Positions 45,187-57,330 of a DNA stretch of 64,000 bases are shown piece after piece. Source of the stretch: Coenobita brevimanus. Lineage: Eukaryota > Arthropoda > Malacostraca > Decapoda > Coenobitidae. A program made the translations under genes and the position numbers. Every line of letters starts with the position of its first letter. Position 1 is the stretch's first letter. The notes beneath the pieces are model-generated. The model saw only the letters and a program-made list of their open reading frames with translations. It ran no database searches and was not told the DNA's origin. Location: assembly GCA_032717465.1 (NCBI GenBank), contig CM064632.1, forward strand, positions 28,644,578 through 28,708,577. The letters are read 5' to 3'.

Positions 45187-46630
45187 GTGTTGGCTCCTGT
45201 ATTAGCAAAATTTTTCCGCTTATGCATCCGTATCTCAATTTTTCCAGCCCCTTGGAAAGAAACAATTATCCATCCTGTTGCAAAACGGGGGTCAACTTCT
45301 GATCCATCAAACTATAGACCAATTGCAATAACTTCCGTTCTCGGTAAAGTTTTTGAGACACTAATTAACAAACACACAGTCAAGCATCTAGAAATCAGTA
45401 AACTGATTAATGATCAGCAGTATGGATTTAGACAGGACTGTTCAACTGTAGATATTCTTTGCCTTCTTACCCATCAGATTAACAAAACAATAGACCAACA
45501 TGGTGAAACACACACAGAAGCACTTGATATTTCAAAAGCATTTGACAGAGTATGGCACCAGGCCTTATTGTCTAAGATGTCACACTATGGCCTTGCATCA
45601 CTGGTTCCTCTAATTTCTTCTTACCTTCATAGTAGAAAAATACGGGTCATGGTAGATGGAATTTATTCTCGGTTTCATTCCATAAATGCTGGCGTACTTC
45701 AGGGATCAGTTTTGGCGCCAACCCTGTTTCTCATACATATAAATTACCTCCTGTCTGTCACGCACAACCCAATACACTCTTATGCTAATGACTCGACCCT
45801 TCATAGTTCTTTCACATTTAGTACCTCCTTTACACAATTTGATATTATAAATTCCCAAATAAACACAGCAGTTTCTCTGAACCAGGACCTTTCTAAAATT
45901 AATCAATGGGGACAAAAAAATCTGGTCTCATTTAATGCTCAGAAAACTAAATACATTAATTTCTCCAATAGAAAGAATCCCTCAGACTCTTACATAATTT
46001 TAAATGATGTCAATATTTCCATATCCACCACAATTGATATCCTAGGTGTTACTCTAAACCCCAACCTAAGCTGGACAGCTTATGTTAAATCCCTTGCTAA
46101 AAATGCTTCTAAAAAACTGGGACTTATGTACAGAGTTCGTGAGTTCTTCACTGACGAGCAGATGGCCACAATATACAAATGTCACGTGCGTTCTCAGATC
46201 GAATACTGTTCACCACTGTGGAGTGGATGTGGAGCGGTTGCATTGAGGCAGTTGGACAAAATTCAAAATAAAGCCATTAGTTTAATCAGTAATCCTGCCA
46301 TAACGCAGGACCTTCCTCCATTATTGGTATGTAGAGATGCTGCTTCTTTAGCACTATTTTATCGATATTTTTACCGAAAGTGCTCTAACGAACTGGCTTC
46401 AATTGTGCCTCCCCTTCACATTTTCCCCCGAAATACTCGGGCAGCTGGGAGCGCCCATGAACTCACTCTCTCCTCCACAATGCAGAACCTCTGCTCATCA
46501 AAATTCATTTATCCCCAGAACTACTACTCTCTGGAATTCACTTCCTGGGAGTTGCTTCCCACATACATTTAATCCTCTCAATTTTAAATCCAATTGTTAT
46601 AAGTATTTTATGAATGGCGGATGCCTTTAG
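45187..46630 (+). pseudogene. reverse transcriptase of LINE family A with a substituted active site
   Basis: A long frame (45187-46572) has SNYRPIAITSVLGKVFE, QQYGFRQDCSTVD, ALDISKAFDRVWH, then NAGVLQGSVLAPTLFLIHIN. The catalytic box reads YAND at 45781-45792, where family members have YADD: the first catalytic aspartate is asparagine. GVLQGS also differs from the usual GVPQGS. A frame change near 46440-46480 puts the true C-terminus (FNPLNFKSNCYKYF) in a second frame ending at 46630. The enzyme encoded here would be inactive. Confidence 0.88.
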
Positions 46631-46835
46631 GCACATGGACTTATATTTTTTCCTTTGTTTTTCCTTCCTCCATCATCAAAAAAAAAAAAGAATGAAGGAG
46701 GGTGACTGTATGGCCCCTCTTCACTGTAACGGGTGTACTTAGGGATCGTCACTGGCCCCATCCTGCCTAAAACCAAATCGAGGAGGAGGTCTACCACTAC
46801 AGAATTCCGTTTTCCTAATCAAGAAAAAAAAAGCT

Positions 46836-46837
<2 letters not shown>

Positions 46838-46878
<41 letters not shown>
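46838..46878 (+). repeat. (CA)20 microsatellite
   Basis: 41 bp perfect. Confidence 0.97.
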
Positions 46879-46880
<2 letters not shown>

Positions 46881-46924
46881 GTTTTCTCTTTAGATATTTG
46901 ATATTGAAGTGATCCGCTGCCCGA

Positions 46925-47222
46925 AAGGAGGCCAGTTCAATGCAGGCCTGCAGCAGGGAATAGTGTGATTATCGAATTGATTTCAAACGTACGGTATTGA
47001 TCTTCCACAGATCCCATTATCCCCTCCCCCCCCCAAAAAAAAAAAAAAAAAAACATAATACCATTACACCAGCCCAGAATGAGACAACCCTAACGTGTAT
47101 TTCATATGGACGATGAGTATGGACGCCGAAAAGATGACAGTTTTGACATACGGAAGCGAGTGACGGTTAGTAGGACTGCTGGACCTCAGATGCTTCAGAC
47201 ATTACGTCTGATATTAAGTGTG
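46925..47222 (+). mobile_element. decayed SINE-1 copy
   Basis: CCATTACACCAGCCCAGAAT, GAGACAACCCTAACGTGTAT, TTCATATGGACGATGAGTAT and GGACGCCGAAAAGATGACA align with the 3' half of the copy at 41118. The 5' part (AGGCCTGCAGCAGGGAATAG) is weaker. An A-run interrupts it at about 47036-47053. Confidence 0.6.
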
Positions 47223-47320
47223 TATGTTTTCCAGCCTTTTATGTATGTCTTATCTTTTCAGTTTTAGTATAATAATCTTTTGGAGGTCTACCGTTTTATA
47301 AAGCTTAGCATGCTTCAGCT

Positions 47321-47651
47321 CAGTGGTTTTCAACCCGTGGGGCGCGCCCCCTAGAAGGGCTGCGTGGGGGGGACGAAGGCCTGATAAAGAGGGTAATTAT
47401 ATTTGAAAACTATGAATTATGATGGAATTCAGTAATTTCTAAATATGGAGAAAATATTTCAGATATGCATAAGAACTCTAGCTATCTGAATATATAGCCT
47501 AAACAACTTCAAAGAATAAGAATTAATGATAGTTATCGACATGTGCCAACTATGCCAGTAAAATACAGTATTTGAGGAAGGAGGGCGCAGGGAACGTATC
47601 ATTCAGTGAAGGGGGGGGGGGCCAGAATTAGAAAAGGTTGGAAACCACTGC
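47321..47651. mobile_element. hAT-type MITE with CAGTGGTT termini
   Basis: The 331-bp element begins CAGTGGTTTTCAACCCGTGG and ends AGGTTGGAAACCACTG, giving ~16-bp terminal inverted repeats of the CAGTGGTT...AACCACTG type common in hAT elements. Flanking octamers CTTCAGCT (47313-47320) and CTTTAGTT (47652-47659) match at six of eight positions, consistent with an 8-bp target duplication that has decayed by two transitions. The interior is non-coding, with a GGGGCGCGCCCCC palindrome near the left end. Confidence 0.85.
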
Positions 47652-47659
47652 TTTAGTTC

Positions 47660-48316
47660 ATTCGGATTTACTATATTTTCTAATCGCTCGTAGGTATCGC
47701 AAGAGTCTTCAGTTTCCGTATATATGTCGGTCATCTGGTCATTGATATCAATAGGGATTTTGTAATGTCTTCTACAGTATTCGTTTTTTATCAGTATGTA
47801 CCAGCGTTATCATCCTTTGCAATACTTAATGTGGTCTTCATTTCACTTCGTTTGGTTTCAGCTTTTAACATAATCCTTCTTTATATGTGGTATTCATATA
47901 ATTTTCCATCTCACAGTTCGTTCGGTTTTAGTAATATGTCAATCTGCGTCCTGAAGCTCTCAGTCTCAGAGCTCGTTTGGTTTCTAATTATGAAGGGCCT
48001 TTTGCAATATTTGCTCTTCGTATAGTTTCCTTGTTCGTTGTGTTTCGGTACTCTAAAAAATGTGTTTAATGTAGTTCCTGACATACTATTCGCTAGGTTT
48101 AGTAACAGACCCGTTAATCTAATCTTTCGTAACACCGCATTTCGTAAAATTTTCTGTCTAAAAGGTTCTTTCGTTTACAGCTCCATTTTCTTACCTTTTG
48201 AAATGTCGTATTACTTACAATGTCCCCTCTCACAGTCCGTTCATTTTCAGAAAATGTCAAATTCTCATAATACTTAACCTGAAAAAAAAGTTTCAGCATG
48301 CCCTAACCTATTTTTT

Positions 48317-48381
<65 letters not shown>

Positions 48382-48560
48382 GCATTGGACATTCGTATTA
48401 TTCCCCTGCTTGCATTTCGTTTAGTTTCAGCAGTGTAAAAGCAGTCTCATAGTTTCAAAAATATAGTCTAGACTTTCATAGCATTTAGCATCTGCAATTT
48501 TCTGTTGTCGGAATTTAGTATTTTTCATCTTACACTTCTTCTGGTTTCAGAACGCACCAA
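47660..48560 (+). repeat. degenerate tandem array around TTCGTTYGGTTTYAG
   Basis: CACTTCGTTTGGTTTCAG, CAGTTCGTTCGGTTTTAGTA, GAGCTCGTTTGGTTTCTA, TTGTTCGTTGTGTTTCGG, CATTTCGTTTAGTTTCAG and CACTTCTTCTGGTTTCAG recur at roughly 60-120-bp intervals, including on both sides of the hAT MITE. A strongly decayed satellite is the likely origin. It includes (TC)n at 48319-48375. Confidence 0.6.
48319..48375 (+). repeat. (TC)n microsatellite
   Basis: 57 bp perfect. Confidence 0.97.
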
Positions 48561-50399
48561 AATTTCTCATATGATGTTAGGGGAAATAGAGGAAAAATGG
48601 AGGAACTGGGAAATATTTTTTTATTGGTCGCCTAAGGGTGTTAACCAGCATGTTTTAGGCAAATTTCGTCCTACTCTGCTCAACTGCTTGTACATTTCAT
48701 GCTGGAATTTGGAAACTCACTTTGCAGTTATTATTGTAAACATTTTTTCTGAACACTTTCACTACAGTGGCATGAAATAGTTTACTGTAATCTTGCTGAC
48801 TCTTGACGATTCATGAAGCATAAATGAGAAACTTTTCGAACTTCAGTGATTACATATAACCTTCCTTAACGCATTACAGCACAGTGTTCCTGTGTGAGGG
48901 ATTGTGTTGGAAAGGTACTAAGCGTACCGCCCTCCGCCTATCGGCTCATAGTCGCGAAGCTCGTGCATCCCTACCCCGGGGCTCCCTCCTTTGTTAACTT
49001 TTGAAATGATCAGTTCCGACCTATATTGAGGACACGGTCCAAATAGGTCAACCCCTTCACTGCTACGGTGCTCTTCAAAGTTAAATAAAATCGTCTGATG
49101 GTAGCAAGGATGTAGGCTAATATGGAAGACGTCCTCGGCCTGTAGTAGTTAAGGACTTGAATTGTAACAGTACTGTACAGTTAACTGTACTGTACTCAGT
49201 TCCATTTAATTGCTTTAGTGACCTACACATTATTAATGGTGAAATCTGGTAACGCAAACTGTGGATATTATATGCTCACTATTTTACTAAGCACAATAAC
49301 ACCTAACCTTTCTTTTTATTTCCTTTAACTTCACGTTAGTTCGCTCTTGCCACTCTACACGGTTTTATGTAACCTAGAAATGGCTTTCTTATGGTAAAGG
49401 AGTCTGCGAAGGCTATGTTGATAACCTCTTTACACGCGTGCTAAACGAAGAGTAACAAAAGAAGGTGATCGTTGCAAGGTTGCAAATTTCGCAGTTCTCA
49501 TTTTAGAATTAATTTTGTAAGCTGAGGTAACAGATATGATAAAGTTCACTGTTTTCTTAAACGTAAGATTACATTAACCCTGTAAAGGCGATGGGTTCTC
49601 TTCGGTTGAATGAAATAGTATGATGTTGTTCGAATTAAAGTGAAAAGTTGTTACCTCAAGGCCACCACATTTACCTTGTCAGTACGATCGCGCTTTTGAT
49701 TATCTTCTGCCTCTAAACGATTTCATACAGTTTAGTCTTGTCAGTTTAGAAGCATTAGGTATAGCCTTCATTAACTCCTTCAGTAGTTGGATGCTGCCCT
49801 AAACTGAAATAAATTGTAGTGTTGTAAAAAGAATAATCTTATAAATCGTAATATGTATCTCCCAAGATGAATAAATCGATTAGCTGGAACAGGAATATGA
49901 AACAGACAGATGTATTTGGATGCTATGTATATGTTTAATTACGTATGTGTGAGTGTATGTATTGCAGTGGACAGTATACACTCCTTTGGCATCGACGGGC
50001 AGCTCTGACGTACACAATCAAGTCGTGGTATGCAGGTCGTGAAGAGAAACTCATTCGCCAGGTTAAAGAACATCCTTTTTTTTTTTTTTTTTTTTTTTTA
50101 ACTAGAGAAATAACTCATCCCTACCCAGTGATCCACGCACGGGTATAGAAGGCTTTTGGAGTGTAGGGTGAGAGAGTGCATGTGGAAGCTGTGTTGTAGT
50201 GGCTGAGTTTGTGAGCGTGAGAGCCTGTCTGTCGTGAATGAAGCTTCGACGGAGTACCAACATCTGAGAACACTTGAAAGGACACACTATTTTACCCTTT
50301 CTCTGCAGCTCAGGGACGTAATTTTTATGTAATTCTTCTGCCATCTGGCTATTTTCTTCTCGGAAGGATAGACTTTTGGAACGCAAGGAATGGGATGCA
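48561..50399. other. no gene seen
   Basis: AT-rich non-coding DNA. The ATAAAATCGTCTGATGGTAG motif is at 49085-49104 and a T-run at 50077-50099. Short frames show no domains. Confidence 0.45.
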
Positions 50400-50620
50400 G
50401 CCTTAATTAACCCTTTCGGTGCGGGACATCTCCCCTACCTGAATGACCTCGGCCCGAAGTAGCAAAAACCGAATTCTGGTGGTATATCCGACCTCCCGTG
50501 GGATCGAACCACTGAGCTCTTTAGTATGGATTATCTCCACCACAGGCGTGTGACTTTGGCCGCCATATTGAAACACCCGCACTCGTCGATTATAACACAA
50601 AAACATAATAATATGATTTT
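50400..50620 (-). mobile_element. possible tRNA-derived SINE or relic
   Basis: Minus wording includes GTGGTTCGATCCCACGGGAG, an excellent B box, and upstream CACGCCTGTGGTGGAGATA as a weak A box. No second copy is seen in the window. Confidence 0.4.
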
Positions 50621-52249
50621 TTTTTTCTGCCTAATTCAGCGAATTATATGGGGTGCATTTAGCCAAGAATATTAAACAACGCCATAGGTTCCTGCTTTGC
50701 AGAACTTGCTCTTTATGGCACAAAGGCAGAGAAAGGTAATGGCAGAAAGAGAAAAAACTTATATGGTATTAACGCTGAAGTGATAGTGATGTTGAAGCTA
50801 TTTTACATCGAAGTAATGGTGTTGAATTTGTGTGGGAAATCCTTAGACTATCCATGCCATGATACCGAATGTCCAGATTAATAAAGGCCGGAAGAAACAT
50901 GGAAATATCTACAAGAGAGTGTGAACAGAAGAGAAGAGGACATGGAGAGAAAGACTGGAGATAAATGGGCCCCTTTTAGTCGCCTCATACAAGCAGGGAT
51001 ACTGGGGATGAATCTTCTCGCCCCTCCCCAGGGGGCAGTAATCTTATAGAAATAGCAACAAGATATATTTCTTGTAAAATGTAATGCCATATCTCTTCGA
51101 TGAATTCCTGTGCCCATTTTTGCATCCGTAAGCTGCACATTGGTCCATGACTATTATTTCCTGAATTGTCGGCAGCTTTCAAAAACCCACTGAGCAGCAC
51201 AGGACAAAAACCGCTGGCATCAGGCGTGGTGTAACATGGCTGCTACTACACCAGCGCCGCCCTGGCGGAGGGCACACAAATTACGCGGTGCTACCTATAA
51301 GAAGAAAGCTCCGTCATACTATAGAGCTCAGTGGATCTAACTCAGGTGAGGAGGCTTCGTGGACGGACACACAACCCACCCGGCCTCTCAGGGAATAAAT
51401 AAAGTGTCCTGTGTGCTTTGGCTGGTGTTGGGTGGCGCCGTAAAGTTCCTCCACTGTCGTAAAACTGCATTTCTTCAGTGGAAACCAATAACTGGGGATA
51501 GAAACTTCACTGAGTTATGTAAATGGTGCGGCATATAAATTCGATACAATGTTTCGACGTGTAATGATGAGAGATATGAAGGACGAATGGGAGGAAGGGC
51601 GTTAATGCTGATGCGAGTGATGAATGTGACTGGTGGAAGAGGAAGTCTGATTTACAGGGAATGTTGTGAATGATGTTTTATTGCTTATTACGCCCTAACC
51701 CCTGCAGACATGTGGCGAATACTTTTTTCCTGTATCTATAGACGATTTTACTCAGCTTAGGGGGAGATACTGAGAACTGGAGAGGTTTGATTTAATGACT
51801 ACTCCTTCTTCATCAGAATAAATATATGATTAAAAAATAAAATATATTAATATAATCTCCATCTCCATGAATTGTCCTAAACCTTTTGACGACAAGCAAC
51901 TCAACCAAGTAGTTAATATTTTTTGTTTCAAGGAGTTAGTGAAGTCTTCTTCTTTCTCTTCCTCTACTATTGCCTTCTATTTTTTCTTCTTCTCAGATAC
52001 GCCAGTCCTCTACTGAATGGTATCTTGTAGCGGTAATGAAAAAAAAGAAAAAGAAAATGAAACAAGACCATTTCGATGAAGCAGGATTAAACCATGAATT
52101 ACGTTATGGCAGTGAAGTGAGTGTAAGAAGTACGGTATATATATGAATGTGTTAATGTTAGGTGGTTGGGTTGTGGGGAATGATGCCAGAATGGGAGAGA
52201 AAATTGGGATTTCTTTCTGTTACTATATCTCATGAACTGGCTGAGATTT
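50621..52249. other. no gene seen
   Basis: Non-coding. A minus-strand GACGATTTTACTCAGCTTA motif lies at 51741-51759. The region 51200-51440 is GC-richer but has no domain-bearing frame. Confidence 0.45.
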
Positions 52250-52640
52250 TTAATGACTAGTATTTCACTACTACGTTTTACTTTTGCTAGGAATTCACTT
52301 TGCTAGGATATTACCTGACTAGGATTTCCGTTGACTAGGATTCCTCTAGGGTAGAACTTATCCCTCGGTAAGGATTTCTCTCACCTAGGATTTCTCTCAC
52401 CTAGGATTTCTCTTTGTTAGACTTTCCCTCAGTGAGGATTTTCCTGGGCTAGAACTTCCCTCAGGCGGGGTCATTCTCATTTTTTTTTTTTTTTTTCATT
52501 TAAGATTTCTATCATGTGAGATTTCTTTCTATTAGGATTTCTCTCAGTCAAACTCTCAAGTAGGAGTTTTCTCAACTAGTACTTCTTGTAACTAAGTTTT
52601 CTCATAGCTAGGATATCCCTCTGGATTTCTACGAATAAGG

Positions 52641-52682
<42 letters not shown>

Positions 52683-52745
52683 TACCGGTACATATATTTC
52701 TCCTAACTAAGGCTTCTCTCACCTTGGATTTTGATTACTGGAGAT
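52250..52745 (+). repeat. degenerate ~17-bp tandem array (CTAGGATTTCTCTCAC)
   Basis: TGACTAGGATTCCTC, CACCTAGGATTTCTCT (twice in direct succession at 52380-52412), GTGAGGATTTTCCTGGG, ATTAGGATTTCTCTCAG and AGCTAGGATATCCCTC mark some 20 diverged units. The array holds a T-run (52479-52497) and (TC)n at 52646-52676. Confidence 0.8.
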
Positions 52746-53568
52746 GGGAAATAGCAGACCTATGTTAATATTATTGTTACTTTTTATTTTACATATATTA
52801 TTAATGTATGTGTTCGTATAAGATCTTTGTGTAATCTTATTATTTTAACCCTTTTGTTTTTGCAGGTAAGTATCGTTCTTCTGCAACTGTAGTACAAAAC
52901 CTGTAAGTATTAAGACACTTTCAAGTTAGATGCGGTGATATACAGTGCTTGCAGAAAATATCTGTATTTTTTTCGTTTATAAACAAAATCCACTGTTCAC
53001 ATGTATACTTTTGCTTATGCCCGTTGTTTCTGTTAGTATCGCATCAAGGAGGAACTTTTCATCAGGTATTAAATATTTTGAAATCAAAACTGTGCCTTAT
53101 TATATACATGGCATATTAGGTCAAAGATATTATTTGTAAGCATTTTCCTCCCGACACAATGGTATCACAAAACTGAGCGTCATTCAGCATAACATAATAC
53201 AGTAGCATGAGAGAATTGCCCTTCGAATATGGAAGCATAATCAGTCACGGTGATTTGAGTAACAGCATAATGAATCACTGTGCTTTGAGTTGTAAGCTGC
53301 AGAAGTTTGGCTCCATATACTGTTAGGAAATTGTTTAATGATTCGTGTCTTGCTATAACAGTGCCGTGATTTGACGAAGTTGAAGATTTATTGCCATATT
53401 TGGAAAGTTTTATTGGTGAGATAAAATCACTAACATCCTGAGTTTTACATATGAGGGTACACTTCTGCATAGAGAGTCTTTCAGTAGCCAGATAGATCAA
53501 CCATACGAGATGACGATAACCATGGTGCTCGTTTAGAAATCAGTCACACCCAGCTGTTCGGATGCTTT

Positions 53569-53602
<34 letters not shown>

Positions 53603-54152
53603 TGTGTGTGTGTGAAGCTGTTCATCAGCAAGAAAATATTATGGAAAACGTGCAGTCAGTATCAGAAATATAGCTACTGTCGCTGTGCTCATTTCGAAGG
53701 TAAAAGAAGCAGAACTTTGAAACATTGTCTTACACAAGCGGTTTCCCTGACGTAGGCATGACCTGCGACGACGAAGGCAAAAATAGCCAAAACACCATCT
53801 CGAGGACATCACTTCCCTTGGTGATATTATATGACTAGGAAAAAAAAATCCAATCACCTAGTGGGATCGACCATATGCAAATTAGTCCTTCCCACTGAGG
53901 AGTTTTAAATAATACCAGAACTTGTATAATTTTGAATGTTACAATCAGATCAGGCTAGAATGAAATTTCACATAAATAAGGAAATTACTTTTCCACTTAA
54001 GCAATGCAGACCAGAGCAATGCTTAGGGAGAAATATTTTGATCAAGATTGTAATTCAAAAATGAAAAAATAATTTGGTTCCCGAAAAGTACTCAGACTGT
54101 GAGAAGCTTATATGAATATTTCTTACTGACTTCACAGCTATATCGGAGCTAA

Positions 54153-54156
<4 letters not shown>
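52746..54156. other. no gene seen; (TG)n at 53570-53613
   Basis: AT-rich non-coding DNA. One interrupted TG array is present. Frames around 53639-53857 and 53180-53500 have no recognisable domains. Confidence 0.45.

Positions 54157-54197
<41 letters not shown>
54157..54197 (+). repeat. (AG)n microsatellite
   Basis: About 41 bp. Confidence 0.96.
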
Positions 54198-54203
<6 letters not shown>

Positions 54204-54376
54204 TCTGATGTGCTACATACAGTACATGCCTGAATACCTACACACATTCGTACATACCAACAGACAGAGAGATTTTTTTTTTTTTTTTTTAATGCGAGGA
54301 AGTAGGAACCAAAGGCCATGAGCCCGCAGTAACAGTTCTCTCCAAGAGAAAAACAAAATACAATAGAGAGCCAAAT

Positions 54377-55505
54377 TCAAGATCCGATCATTTTGAGATG
54401 CCTGGACACATTGCGTTTGAAAGACTGGAGCTCATAGGCAGCAGGAAATACAGACAGAGGGAGACAGTTCCAGAGCTGACCTGTTGCATAAATGAAAGAC
54501 TGGGAGTAACGATTAACTCTTGCATTAGAGAGTTGGACAGAAAAGGGATGAGAGTTTGCTGCCAGACGGGTGCTACGCGCCCGTCGTAGAGGTGGAGGAA
54601 TGCAAGCAGACAGTTCAGAGGAGCAGTGACCATTAAAGTAGCGATAGAAAAGAGATAAAGATGCAACAGTGCGGCGAAGAGACAGAGGTTGAAGGGAGTC
54701 ATTAAGAGGAGGAGAGTTAATGAGACGAAAAGTCTTTGACTCCACCCTATTGAGAAGAGCTGTATGTGGGGAGCCTCCCCACACATGAGAGTTGTACTCC
54801 ACACAGGGGCGGATAAAACCCCTGTATAGAGTCAACAATTGTGCAGGGGTAAAGAAAGAGCGGAGTTGGCTTAGCACACCCAATCTCTTGGAAGCAGATT
54901 TTACAAGAGATGTAATATGATCTTTCCAAGATAAGTCCCGAGCAAATGAAACCCCAAGCATGTTCAAGGATGATGCAGGATTAAGCTGAATATTATTAAA
55001 CATTAGTGGGTATACCTGTGGAAGATTTTGTCGGGTTGTTAGGTGTAAGAACTGAGTCTTAGATGCATTAAAGACAACCATATTATTATTATCCCAGTCA
55101 GAGATACGAGCCAAGTCAGACATTAGGTTTGCCATAGCCTCATCCCTTGTTTGTTGAAGTAACTGTTGAGATGGGCGTTGCGGGAACCGAATGGAAAGGT
55201 GAAGGGTGGAGTCATCAGCGTATGAGTGGATAGGGTTAGATGTACAGCTTAGAAGATCATTGATGAATAAAAGGAAGAGAGTTGGTGATAGGACAGAGCC
55301 CTGAGGAACACCTCTGTTGATAGATCTAGGAGAAGAACGATGGCCGTCTACAACAGCGGCTATAGAACGACCAGAAAGGAAGCTAGCGATGAAGGCACAG
55401 ATAGAAGGATAGAAACCGTAGGAGGGCAGTTTGGAAATTAAAGATTTATGCCAGACTCCATCGAAAGCCTGTGAGATGTCAAGTGCAATGGCAAAGCTTT
55501 CGCAA
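54377..55505 (-). pseudogene. family B reverse transcriptase, C-terminal frame
   Basis: Sense reading enters this frame near 55505 with [17 protein letters not shown] (motif A; the usual DRVW is DGVW), then NRGVPQGSVLSPTLFLLFIN, the catalytic box YADD within HSYADDSTLH (about 55220-55245), the thumb (LGVSFARDLSWKDHI, RLGVLSQLRSFFTPAQL) and the end LQSFKRNVSRHLKMIGS. The catalytic aspartates are present. The first ATG in frame (55135) is not a biological start. The piece is separated from its upstream part by a single-base length change near 55501-55508. Confidence 0.9.
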
Positions 55506-56856
55506 AGTCGTGAAAGGAGGATGACCAGGAGTCTGAAAGGTAGGTGAGAAGATCGCCAGTGGAGCGTCCCTGACGGAACCCGTACTGATGATCAGAAAGA
55601 AGGTTGTGATAGTAAAGATGCCTTAAAATTTTTCTATTGAGAATTGACTCGAAAACTTTTGAAATACAGGACGTTAAAGCAATTGGACGATAGTTGGAGG
55701 GTTGGGAGTGGTCACCCTTCTTTGGGACTGGCTGAATGAGAGCAAACTTCCAGCAAGAAGGAAAGGTACAAGTTGACAGACAAAGGCGAAAGAGTTTCCC
55801 TAGGCAGGGTGTAAGCACAGAAGCACAGTTCTTGAGAACAACAGGAGGGACCCCATCAGGCCCATATGCCTTGTTAGTACTGATGCCAGTGATGGCAGAA
55901 AATACATCAACTGATGACATTTTAATATCATCCATGAGGAAGTCAGAGGGGGGAAGTGATGGAGGAACAGCACCGGAATCATCTAAGGTGGAATTGGAGG
56001 AGAAAGTCTGTGCGAAGAGATCTGCTTTATCAGTAGAAGAAATAGCTACAGAACCATCAGAGTAGAAAAGAGGAGGGAAGGATGATGAGGTAAAGTTGTT
56101 AGAAAGATTTTTGGCAAGGTGCCAGAAGGAGCGGGAAGAATTCGAGTTGGAGAGTTGAGAGCATTTAATATGGATGAAATTATTTTTAGTAGAGCGAAGA
56201 ACAGACTTAGCACGATTCCGGGCAGAAACGTAAAGATGATGTGATTCAGGGGTGGGTTGGCTCCGGTACCTTTTGTAGGTCCTCTCCTTGTTGCGGACAG
56301 CATTAGAACAAGCGTGATTAAACCAAGGCTTTCTTGCGTTAGTCAAAGGGTATGAGAAAGGAATGCATGCTTCCATGCTCGAGAGAATAACCTCCGTAAT
56401 GCGCAAGGCACACTCAGATGGCTCCCGGCCATGGAAGCAATAATCATTCCAGGGAAAATCAAAGAAGTACTGCCTGAGGGCCTCCCAGTCCTCGGCTCCA
56501 AAATGCCACAGACGACGTTTCCTTGGAGAGTCCAGAGGCCGCACCGGAGTGATAGGACAGGTTAAGGTAATAAGGCTGTGATCGGAGGAGCCCAACGGAG
56601 AGAAAAGATTAACAGAGTAAGCAGAAGGATTAGTTGTGAGGAAGAGGTCAGGTATGTTGGAGCTCTCTCCAAGGCGGTCAGGGATACGGGTAGGGTGCTG
56701 TACAAGCTGCTCTAGGTCATTAAGGATAGAAAAGATGTAGGCTTGTTCACCAGATGGATCCGTGAAAGGAGAGGAGAGCCAAAGGTGGTGGTGAACATTG
56801 AAATCTCCTAGAATGGAGATTTCAGAGAAAGGAGAAATGGATAGAATGTGTTCCAT
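55438..56856 (-). pseudogene. family B endonuclease C-terminal half, linker and RT fingers
   Basis: From the ATG at 56856: [20 protein letters not shown] and [15 protein letters not shown] (catalytic blocks of the endonuclease), a ~170-residue linker, then the RT N-terminus with [35 protein letters not shown] and [15 protein letters not shown]. The last ~20 codons are out of frame after the length change near 55505. Codons upstream of 56856 are open in this frame to about 56940, so the ATG is internal. Confidence 0.9.
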
Positions 56857-57330
56857 CGTTGAAGTAAGATAGTCGAAGAATTTTTTATAGTCAGTAGAAT
56901 TAGGGGATAAACAGCACAGATATATTTGGTCGGAAAATGACAGGAAAGCCGAAGCCAGAGTGTAGAGAATTCAGAAGAATCGAGTTCAGGAACACGAGAG
57001 CAAGATAAGTCGTTGCGTATATATACACAACAGCCACCTTTGGCTTTGAAATGAGTATAGAGAAAGTAGGAGGATACAGAAAAGGGTTTGCTGTCAGTTG
57101 CCTCAGACAGCAGAGTCTCCGTTAGAAAAAGAAGGTGAGGTTTAGAGGAGGAGAGGTGGTGCTCAACAGAGCGAAAGTTAGAGGAAAGGCCGCGAATGTT
57201 GCAGAAATGAAGAAGAAGAGAGTCAGACAGTGGTTCCAGGCACCTCGAGTCATCACCGGGAGAGGGGCGGATGGTGGGGGGATTTATGGTCCCCCCTCTT
57301 GGGGACTCCGAGGCTTGGTGAAGAGATCCA
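56857..57330 (-). pseudogene. family B endonuclease N-terminal part (different frame)
   Basis: Sense reading gives FCNIRGLSSNFRSVEHHL, PHLLFLTETLLSE and FKAKGGCCVYIRND, the first conserved blocks of the LINE endonuclease. A length change near 56935 separates them from the main frame. Confidence 0.8.

Larger units (their letters stand above)
43745..46690 (+). mobile_element. CR1-like LINE family A, near-complete but broken copy
   Basis: Runs from the presumed 5' region (about 43745) through an endonuclease domain and the RT to a 3' end with TTTGTTTTTCCTTCCTCC and an A-run at 46678-46690. The 3' end is shared with the copy at 7225-8455. Frameshifts near 44150-44190, stops near 44611 and 44867, another frame break around 45170-45187 and one near 46440-46480 fragment it. 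No separate ORF1 is visible. Confidence 0.88.
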
